Made by a program: the position numbers and the translations under genes. Source: Caldisphaera sp046536515 (GTDB taxonomy: Archaea; Thermoproteota; Thermoprotei_A; Sulfolobales; Acidilobaceae). From it: a stretch of 11,386 nucleotides of DNA. Positions 5,689-11,386 of the stretch are shown here, one piece after another. The stretch's first letter is position 1; the number at the start of each line of letters is the position of its first letter. The stretch lies in NCBI RefSeq assembly GCF_046536515.1, contig NZ_JAWDMQ010000041.1, positions 1-11,386 on the forward strand, given 5' to 3'. Under the pieces are notes generated by a model. It ran no database searches. It saw nothing but the letters and a program-made list of their open reading frames with translations, and was not told where the DNA came from.

Positions 5689-7070
5689 AACCTATCACCT
5701 TCATATAGAAAACATGAAACATAATGGTCCTCTCCAATTTTTATTAAACTTGGTCTTTTTTCAGCACATATTGGCATAGCATACGGGCATCTATCCCTAA
5801 ACATACACCCCTTTGGAGGATTCCTCATGTCTGGGACTTCACCTTTTATAGCCTTTAGTTCGTGAGCTTTAATAGTTGGTATAGCTTCCATTAGCATTTG
5901 GGTATAAGGATGTTTAGGTTGATCAAATATAGAATCCTTATTGCCGACTTCTACAACCTGCCCAGCATACATTATTGCAATTCTATCAGATACTTCTGCC
6001 AATACTGATAAGTCATGTGATATAAACATATATGATGAATTTATGCTCTCTTTTAACTCTTTTATTAATTCAAGAATTTGTGCTTGAATTGTTACATCTA
6101 AAGCACTTGTTGGTTCATCAAGTATAACAAGTTGAGGACTATTAATCATTGCGGTAGCTATAACTATTCTTTGTCTTTGACCCCCACTTAATTCGTGTGG
6201 ATACATATATACTATCTTGTCTGAATTAGGAATTCCTAACAAACCCAAAAATTCGGATGCTTTCTTATATCCTTCTTTAATTAATTCTTTTTTAACAATT
6301 CTTCCTATTATTGGGATTTTCGAAAAATTAGGTAATTTATTTTCCTTTTCTATTCTCTCTAAATAGTTTTTGGCAAAAGAACTTATTGGCTCGCAACACA
6401 GTTTTTCTATCATTTGTTCCTTTTTTAAATCATGTAAATCCTTCCTTCTCCAGATAGCTAATATTTGATCTTCTAAACCAACAATATCCTTTTCTTTTAA
6501 ATACTGCTCAAACTTTTCATTAGGTCCATTTTCTTTTAATATTTTAACTATTGCCTTTGTATCCTCTTTTTTAGCCCTTGACCTTGATAACCTTCTACTT
6601 GCTAATAGGCCAGGGTTATGATAAAGCAGAACTTCAGCAATCTGATATCCTACTTGAAGTAAAGGATTTAATGTTGTCATTGGTTCCTGAAATACCATGG
6701 AAATCTCTTGGCCTCTTATTTTAGACATTTCATTATTTACCTTTTTTAATACATCTTCATTTTTAGATGGCTTGAATTTTTTGTTATTCTTATAATATTC
6801 TTTTAATGGCTTTAAGTAATCCTTTCCATTTATTAGTATCCTACCATCAACAACAGCTGCATTCCTAGGGATCAAACCCATAATTGCTCTTCCTAATGTA
6901 CTTTTTCCACATCCACTCTCTCCAGCTATTCCTAATACCTCTCCTTTCCTTATTTCTAGATTGACTCCGTTTAATGCTTTGTAAACTCCTCTCCTAGTAT
7001 AATAATGTAAATGAAAATCCTCAACCTTAACTATTGGTGCTATACTGCTTTTTAATTGATTTGATTCCAT
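5685..7070 (-). CDS. dppD: Oligopeptide-type ABC transporter ATPase, first subunit
   Basis: This 461-residue ATPase is longer than typical DppD/OppD (about 320-340). Walker A GESGCGKST is at 50-58, Q-loop Gln128 in VFQEPMTTLNP, signature LSGGQRQR from 294, Walker B LVILDE at 314-319, and switch His352 in FISHD. The Oligo_HPY tail carries Cys422, Cys428, Cys435 and Cys453, spaced CX5CX6CX17C. In a mycobacterial Opp ATPase the equivalent four Cys are reported to hold a [4Fe-4S] cluster. The distance from Q-loop to signature is 166 residues instead of about 70, so about 95 residues of charged, mostly helical sequence (roughly 155-265, with an odd Cys225-Cys226 pair) are inserted in the helical subdomain that touches the permeases. 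The ATG directly abuts the dppC stop, and its ribosome site is GGAGGAGGAGTGAG in the dppC tail. Confidence 0.92.
   Translation of the reverse strand: MESNQLKSSIAPIVKVEDFHLHYYTRRGVYKALNGVNLEIRKGEVLGIAGESGCGKSTLGRAIMGLIPRNAAVVDGRILINGKDYLKPLKEYYKNNKKFKPSKNEDVLKKVNNEMSKIRGQEISMVFQEPMTTLNPLLQVGYQIAEVLLYHNPGLLASRRLSRSRAKKEDTKAIVKILKENGPNEKFEQYLKEKDIVGLEDQILAIWRRKDLHDLKKEQMIEKLCCEPISSFAKNYLERIEKENKLPNFSKIPIIGRIVKKELIKEGYKKASEFLGLLGIPNSDKIVYMYPHELSGGQRQRIVIATAMINSPQLVILDEPTSALDVTIQAQILELIKELKESINSSYMFISHDLSVLAEVSDRIAIMYAGQVVEVGNKDSIFDQPKHPYTQMLMEAIPTIKAHELKAIKGEVPDMRNPPKGCMFRDRCPYAMPICAEKRPSLIKIGEDHYVSCFLYEGDRL
5694..5700 (-). promoter_or_regulatory. Ribosome-binding site of dppF
   Basis: AGGTGAT on the minus strand lies 5 bases before the ATG at 5688, within the end of dppD. 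Together with the ATGA stop-start overlap it fixes the start of dppF. Confidence 0.7.
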
Positions 7071-7970
7071 CTATAACTCACTCCTCCTCCTAGGATCGAT
7101 AACATCCCTAAACCCATCACCCATAAGGTTTACTGCTAAAGCAAATAAAACTATAAACAAACCTGGTATTATCATAGCCCAAGGTGCTGTTTGTATGTAC
7201 CCATAACCTAAACTAGTTAAATATCCTAGTTCGGGTAAGTTTGCCGCTGGCAAGAAACCTATAAATGCCAATGCTGATATAGTAAGCATTATAGTTCCTA
7301 AATCCAATGAAATTTGAACAAATACTGGAGGCAATGAATTAGGAAGTATGTGTTTAAACATTATCTTCAAATTGCTGGTGCCCGCTGCTCTTGCTGCTTC
7401 TATAAAAGTTAATTCTTTTGTCTCCAACGTAACACTCCTTGCATACCTTGCATATAGTGGCCACCAAACTAATATTAATGCTATCATCATACTTTGCAGA
7501 GTTCTACCTAAAACGTAACCTATAGCTATTGCTAAAACTAAGTAAGGTATACTGAAAACTATATCAGTTATTCTCATTAAAACTTCGTCTATCCATCCAC
7601 CAAAATAGGTTGCTATTATCCCTATTACTAATCCAATTATTGCACCTGGTATAACTATCTCTAATGATAGCCAAAAGTCAAGCCTTATAGATTTTATAAC
7701 AGCATTCAATAAATCTATCCCTGGGTATGTAGTCCCAAATGGGTGCTTTAATGAAGGCGGCTCTGGTATAGGATTTGCATAATTAGGTGTCAATTGATAA
7801 GGATGTTTAAAGGGCAAAATTTGAGGGAAAAATTGAAGTATCAAAGCATCAAATAAATAAAATAGAAAGATTATCAAACCAGCAACAGCAGATTTATTTG
7901 AAAAAAATACTTGTAAAGAGAGCTTTAGTTCTCTGAAACGATCCGGTTTAACATTACTATTTTTACTCAT
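7071..7970 (-). CDS. dppC: Oligopeptide-type ABC transporter permease, C subunit
   Basis: This 299-residue inner permease has the standard length. The N-terminal helix is at about 28-47 (OppC_N-like, SAVAGLIIFLFYLF). The characteristic HPFGTTYPGIDLLNAVIKSIR region is at 76-96, followed by five more helices at roughly 101-122, 136-155, 157-175, 216-240 and 265-284. The EAA loop (FIEAARAAGTSNLKIMFKHI, from about 189) contacts the ATPases. The C-terminal NLMGDGFRDVIDPRRR is typical of DppC. It forms the translocation channel with the B subunit. Its start lies downstream of a perfect Shine-Dalgarno site that contains the dppB stop codon, and its own arginine-rich tail encodes the ribosome site for the next gene, so these genes are translationally coupled. 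Confidence 0.93.
   Translation of the reverse strand: MSKNSNVKPDRFRELKLSLQVFFSNKSAVAGLIIFLFYLFDALILQFFPQILPFKHPYQLTPNYANPIPEPPSLKHPFGTTYPGIDLLNAVIKSIRLDFWLSLEIVIPGAIIGLVIGIIATYFGGWIDEVLMRITDIVFSIPYLVLAIAIGYVLGRTLQSMMIALILVWWPLYARYARSVTLETKELTFIEAARAAGTSNLKIMFKHILPNSLPPVFVQISLDLGTIMLTISALAFIGFLPAANLPELGYLTSLGYGYIQTAPWAMIIPGLFIVLFALAVNLMGDGFRDVIDPRRRSEL
7079..7090 (-). promoter_or_regulatory. Ribosome-binding site of dppD inside the dppC tail
   Basis: GGAGGAGGAGTGAG on the minus strand is formed by the codons for the last Arg-Arg-Ser-Glu of dppC. It ends 8 bases before the ATG that abuts the dppC stop. It supports ATG 7070 as the start. Confidence 0.65.
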
Positions 7971-7980
7971 CTTTCATAAT

Positions 7981-7988
7981 TCACCTCA
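7981..7988 (-). promoter_or_regulatory. Ribosome-binding site of dppC containing the dppB stop codon
   Basis: TGAGGTGA on the minus strand is a perfect match to the archaeal anti-Shine-Dalgarno complement. Its first three bases are the TGA stop of dppB, and the dppC ATG lies 10 bases on. This ties termination of one permease to initiation of the other. Confidence 0.75.
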
Positions 7989-9056
7989 ATATCTTATCCT
8001 TGGATCTATTTTAGCGTAGATTAAATCTAATGCTAAACTGGTTACAACCAATATTATTCCAAATAATAAGGTACCTCCCATAATTCCTCCCATGTCATTG
8101 TTTATCATAGCATCGGTTAACCACATTCCAATACCTGGATAAGAGAAAACATCTTCAATTACTACTACACCACCTAAAAGACCTGCCACCAGATACCCAA
8201 AATTTGTTATAACAGGGAGAAGCGCATTGTTCTTTGCATGCAAATTTATCACAACTTTTTCAGGAACACCTTTGGCTCTAGCAAAGTTAACAAAATCTTG
8301 ATCTAAAGTTTCTAGCATTGTCCCCCTCATTAACCTTACAAGAGCTGCCATAACTCCTAACGCTAATGTTACAGATGGCATTATTAGATGCAAAAATGCA
8401 TTACCTGCAACCATAAAGTTCCCATGTATTAATGCATCTATAAGCAATATATGTGTTGGATATGATATACCATTATGATACCATGAAAGATCTGAGACCA
8501 TACTAGGATTCACAGTTCCTGCAATGGGCAATATTTTTAACCAAACTGCAAATATTATTATAAGTATTATTCCTATTAAATACCATGGCATAGCATAAAA
8601 AGTAAGACTTCCAACCCTAATTACATTATCAGAGGGCTTGTCTCTATTAACCGCAGTATGTACCCCTAAAGGAATTGAGATTAACCATATCAATATTGCA
8701 GCAAATATAGTAAGAATTAATGTATTTGGGAAAAATATTTCTATTGCTTGCGTAACTGGACCACTAAATATTGGAGTGTTTGTTATTCCCCAATTTCCCT
8801 GGAATATTTGAGCTAACCAGTAAAAGTATTGTATATAAATGGGATCATTAAAATGGAATTTTTGATTTAGTTCAGCTATTATTTGTTGTCTTGCAGCACC
8901 AGTTAACCTTGGACTAAGATACATAGCTAGAAGTTTGTTTGTTCCTCCTATGTGGATTAAAACAAATACTATGATAGTTAACCCTAATAATGTAGGTATA
9001 AACAGCAATACTCTTCTCAAAGCGTACTGCCAGAGCTTTATAATCCATCCCCCCAC
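7986..9056 (-). CDS. dppB: Oligopeptide-type ABC transporter permease, B subunit
   Basis: This 356-residue permease has the normal DppB/OppB layout. The N-terminal helix ALRRVLLFIPTLLGLTIIVFV is at about 12-32, and FNDPIYIQYFYWLAQIFQGNWG is the usual segment after it. Further helices lie at about 110-132, 155-178, 218-240, 282-304 and 325-349. The EAA loop DFVNFARAKGVPEKVVINLHAKN is at about 254-276, and VVIEDVFSYPGIG plus the tail YAKIDPRIRY are hallmarks of the B subunit. GTG at 9056 is chosen because a TATA box lies 26 bases upstream, which predicts a leaderless message beginning at this codon. An ATG eight bases further in is out of frame. A TTG giving MRRVLLF from residue 13 is the alternative. 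The upstream gap of 88 bases separates it from the binding-protein gene. Confidence 0.92.
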   Translation of the reverse strand: MGGWIIKLWQYALRRVLLFIPTLLGLTIIVFVLIHIGGTNKLLAMYLSPRLTGAARQQIIAELNQKFHFNDPIYIQYFYWLAQIFQGNWGITNTPIFSGPVTQAIEIFFPNTLILTIFAAILIWLISIPLGVHTAVNRDKPSDNVIRVGSLTFYAMPWYLIGIILIIIFAVWLKILPIAGTVNPSMVSDLSWYHNGISYPTHILLIDALIHGNFMVAGNAFLHLIMPSVTLALGVMAALVRLMRGTMLETLDQDFVNFARAKGVPEKVVINLHAKNNALLPVITNFGYLVAGLLGGVVVIEDVFSYPGIGMWLTDAMINNDMGGIMGGTLLFGIILVVTSLALDLIYAKIDPRIRY

Positions 9057-9076
9057 ACTATTAAACCTACTCTCGA

Positions 9077-9086
9077 GTTTAAAAAG
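9077..9086 (-). promoter_or_regulatory. TATA box for the permease-ATPase operon
   Basis: CTTTTTAAAC on the minus strand is a close match to the crenarchaeal TATA consensus. Its centre is about 26 bases upstream of the GTG at 9056, which puts transcription start on or next to the start codon. The permease and ATPase genes can therefore be transcribed separately from the binding-protein gene. A second similar element (9117-9126) lies upstream. Confidence 0.5.
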
Positions 9087-9087
9087 A

Positions 9088-9106
9088 AATAGAAAAGAAA
9101 AAAAGT
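9088..9106 (-). terminator. T-rich terminator after the binding-protein gene
   Basis: On the minus strand, about 40 bases after the stop codon, the sequence reads AACTTTTTTTCTTTTCT with a T7 run and further T runs downstream. Archaeal polymerase commonly stops at such tracts. It would end most binding-protein transcripts before dppB, while readthrough would still feed the operon. Confidence 0.5.
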
Positions 9107-9144
9107 TATCGTTTAGATTTAAAAAGATTTATTTATATCGATAT

Positions 9145-11386
9145 TTATCCTTTAACCCACCAATAATAGAGTGAGTCTGCTGCGCCACCAATCATTGGAT
9201 TCTCTTCATAACTTATCTGGTTATTATACCCGTGCATGTATGGCTTTATTATCCAATATTCATTAGGCATTTGTGTATAAACAAATAGATATAGGTTAAT
9301 TGCTATTTGTTCTGCTTGTTTATAATCTTGTTGTGCTAAAGTTGTATTACCTGCTTCAGCTGCATTATCTGCTTGTAATATTAAATTGTTTAATTCATTG
9401 TATTGTTGTGATTCGTTTGCATATAGTTGTGATAAAAATGTATTTCCTTGTGAAGCATAGTATTTGCTTAGGTTTTCAAAATATGATACATTCCATCCAT
9501 TAGGAGCAGGGTAAGTTCCTCCTTGCAAATACATTGCGTTAACGAAATCGCTTGCCAATGGATAATCTGCTATCCATCCTAAATAATAAATTGGCATTGG
9601 GTTTCCACCAGGTACCTCATAGCTTATTATTGTTGAGAATGGTTCATATAATGGTGTAGCAGTTATATATGGGTCAATTTCATGTAATAATGATGCCCAC
9701 ATAGCTGCTGCAGTGAAGTCTACAGTATCACCGCTTGATACTATTATTGGGAAGTTAACTGATATGTTATAATATCCTGATTCTTCCATTAATTGTTTAG
9801 CATAAGTTAAGTTAAACGTTGGACAACCCGTTAATTCACTTGGAGGTATATAATATGGTAAACCAGGTATTATAACTCCACAATATGGACTTGCGAAGTC
9901 AAAATGATACTTTACGTTACCAACTATATCATTTAAATATTCTGTATAGTTAAAAGCATAAGCAAAAGCTTTCCTAACTAATGGATTTGCGAAGTAATAT
10001 GATGGTATGCTATATGATGGATTTAATGTATGTAATGCAGATTGCGATATATTATCCACAAATGTGAAGAAAAACTCTGATAATGTTGGAAATTCATACA
10101 TTGATGCCTGTCCTGATGATTCTAGACTTTCTACTAATGGTATATAATTAGATGGTAAACCAGTTACTATATCAGCTTGTCCAGATGAGAACATTTCATA
10201 GGCAGTGTTTGGATCTTTAACCCAATATATTATAACAGTGTCATTTGGTTTAGGTATTCCGGGGACTCCATTAAAGTATGGATTTGGAGCTAAAACAATA
10301 CTTTGTCCTGGTGTATATGATTTAATCATATATGGTCCTGATGTTACCGGAGACCATTGAACTTGTGTATTGTAATTACCTTCATTTGCTTGTTGTTCGT
10401 ATTGATAAAATCCTGCAGGTGTGAAATTAATACCTGCACCAACTTGCTCTAACCATTTGGCATCTAAAATACCTGCACCTAATGGGTCTGCTAATGCTGT
10501 AAACAAGAATTGAGGAGCGGTTGGTCTATATAGATGGAAAGTCACTGTATCTGTTTGGTTATTATAAGTTACAGCATTCATTATTTCATTAAATGCTTGA
10601 GTATCGTTTGGAGCAGTTACTGGGAACGTAAATGGTGTGTAATTAGGTATTAAATATTGGGTTAATATCCAACCTGGTGTGCCAGGAGCTCCTCCTGAAA
10701 ACAACATGTCTCTTATCACTGAATACCATACATCATATGCCGTTATAGGATCTCCATTTGAGAAGTATAAGCCTGATCTTATCTTAAATGTATATTCAGT
10801 ATAATTTGAATTTATGCCTCCATTTTGCTGTGTTGGTAAATATGCAGCAGCGTAAGGTATGAAAGATGTTGTTGATGAACCGTTGTAAACAATCAATGTC
10901 GCAAATATATTTGATATTACTTCAAATCCTACACTTTCATAGTCTACATCAGGATCAAAGCTATATGGTCCTCCAGGAACGTTTTCTGCAACTATTATTG
11001 TACCTTGGTTAGGTACCTTTAATGATGCAGTATATATTGAGAAGGGTGATGTAGATGATGATACAGCAACTGTTTGATATGTAGTATAATTATATGTTTG
11101 CCCTGATGATACGTTTTTAGTAATAACTGTTAAAGATACTGCATATAATCCAGGTTGACTATATGTAACATTAACTGGATTTAAAACAGGTAAGAAAGTT
11201 GTTTGATTTGCCATAACTGTTTGTGTTTGTCCATTACCAAAATTCCATAAATACTCATAAATTGTCATGTTTTGACCTGATGGTGGCTGTAAGAAACCTC
11301 CTAATAAATAAACTGTTTCACCTGTTGTGAAAACTGGGGCTGTTGGGTTTTTGCTTATGTTAAATGTAATTGTTGGAACAGTAACT
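9145..11386 (-). CDS. dppA: Family 5 ABC transporter binding protein with PKD domain, N-terminus missing
   Basis: The frame is open to the right edge, giving 746 visible residues; the true start lies outside. The first ~110 residues (11055-11386) form a PKD-like beta-sandwich: PTITFNISKNPTAP, then YEYLWNFGNGQ (the W-x-F-G-x-G core), then YSQPGLYAVSLTV. From about 11025 the extracellular solute-binding family 5 domain begins (SFDPDVDYESVGFEVISNIF). Its family signature YTEYTFKIRSGLYFSNGDPITAYDV is at about 10725-10800. The protein ends YYWWVKG with no C-terminal membrane helix or Ser/Thr linker, unlike the Sulfolobus sugar-binding proteins of this family that I know of, so any membrane anchor must be at the unseen N-terminus. 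Many N-x-S/T sequons fit an external glycoprotein. Substrate could be peptides or oligosaccharides; archaeal members of the family bind either. Confidence 0.92.
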   Translation of the reverse strand, partial: VTVPTITFNISKNPTAPVFTTGETVYLLGGFLQPPSGQNMTIYEYLWNFGNGQTQTVMANQTTFLPVLNPVNVTYSQPGLYAVSLTVITKNVSSGQTYNYTTYQTVAVSSSTSPFSIYTASLKVPNQGTIIVAENVPGGPYSFDPDVDYESVGFEVISNIFATLIVYNGSSTTSFIPYAAAYLPTQQNGGINSNYTEYTFKIRSGLYFSNGDPITAYDVWYSVIRDMLFSGGAPGTPGWILTQYLIPNYTPFTFPVTAPNDTQAFNEIMNAVTYNNQTDTVTFHLYRPTAPQFLFTALADPLGAGILDAKWLEQVGAGINFTPAGFYQYEQQANEGNYNTQVQWSPVTSGPYMIKSYTPGQSIVLAPNPYFNGVPGIPKPNDTVIIYWVKDPNTAYEMFSSGQADIVTGLPSNYIPLVESLESSGQASMYEFPTLSEFFFTFVDNISQSALHTLNPSYSIPSYYFANPLVRKAFAYAFNYTEYLNDIVGNVKYHFDFASPYCGVIIPGLPYYIPPSELTGCPTFNLTYAKQLMEESGYYNISVNFPIIVSSGDTVDFTAAAMWASLLHEIDPYITATPLYEPFSTIISYEVPGGNPMPIYYLGWIADYPLASDFVNAMYLQGGTYPAPNGWNVSYFENLSKYYASQGNTFLSQLYANESQQYNELNNLILQADNAAEAGNTTLAQQDYKQAEQIAINLYLFVYTQMPNEYWIIKPYMHGYNNQISYEENPMIGGAADSLYYWWVKG

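Noticed and set aside
9046..9048. The ATG at 9048 as the start of dppB
   Set aside because: It is out of frame with the permease.
11266..11268. The ATG at 11268 as the start of the binding protein
   Set aside because: The 39 codons before it are open to the window edge and encode the first strands of the PKD domain, so this Met is internal.

Overview
The window is AT-rich archaeal DNA, most likely from a thermoacidophilic crenarchaeon of the Sulfolobales. The support for this is the AT-rich codon use, an IS605-type tnpB resembling Sulfolobus elements as I remember them, Shine-Dalgarno sites matching TGAGGTGATC, TTTTTAAA-like TATA boxes, a pilin-like surface protein dense in N-glycosylation sequons, and a family 5 ABC transporter with archaeal features. 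Thermoplasmatales is a weaker alternative. Genus assignment is not possible from sequence reading alone.

Layout. (1) 1-556, minus strand: a decayed TnpB gene (IS200/IS605 family) that runs off the left edge and carries two frameshifts which restore the frame between them. (2) 557-819: no gene. It holds several inverted repeats and may be the end of the mobile element; it abuts the stop codon of the next gene. (3) 820-2577, minus: a 585-residue surface protein with a pilin-like N-terminal membrane anchor and a very Asn-rich exterior. (4) 2578-2765: divergent promoter region. (5) 2766-4420, plus: a two-gene operon with an ATGA overlap, encoding a DUF309-like protein and a COG3199 (ATP-NAD/AcoX-type) kinase-like protein. 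It ends tail-to-tail with the next operon, with interlocked stop codons. (6) 4417-11386, minus: a complete-looking Opp/Dpp ABC importer in the order binding protein, permease B, permease C, ATPase D, ATPase F. The binding protein is cut by the right edge.

The importer genes work together. A surface-tethered binding protein with an N-terminal PKD domain captures a peptide or sugar oligomer, two six-helix permeases form the channel, and two different ATPases drive import. The four membrane and ATPase genes are tightly packed and translationally coupled through strong Shine-Dalgarno sites. The binding protein is separated from them by a gap holding a T-rich terminator and a second promoter, which suggests separate control of dose.

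I see no defence system, CRISPR array, tRNA or rRNA. The points most worth checking are the long inverted repeat at the start of tnpB, the alternative pairing at 601-675, the large insertions in both ATPases (one inside the four-Cys motif), and the large pilin-like Asn-rich protein.
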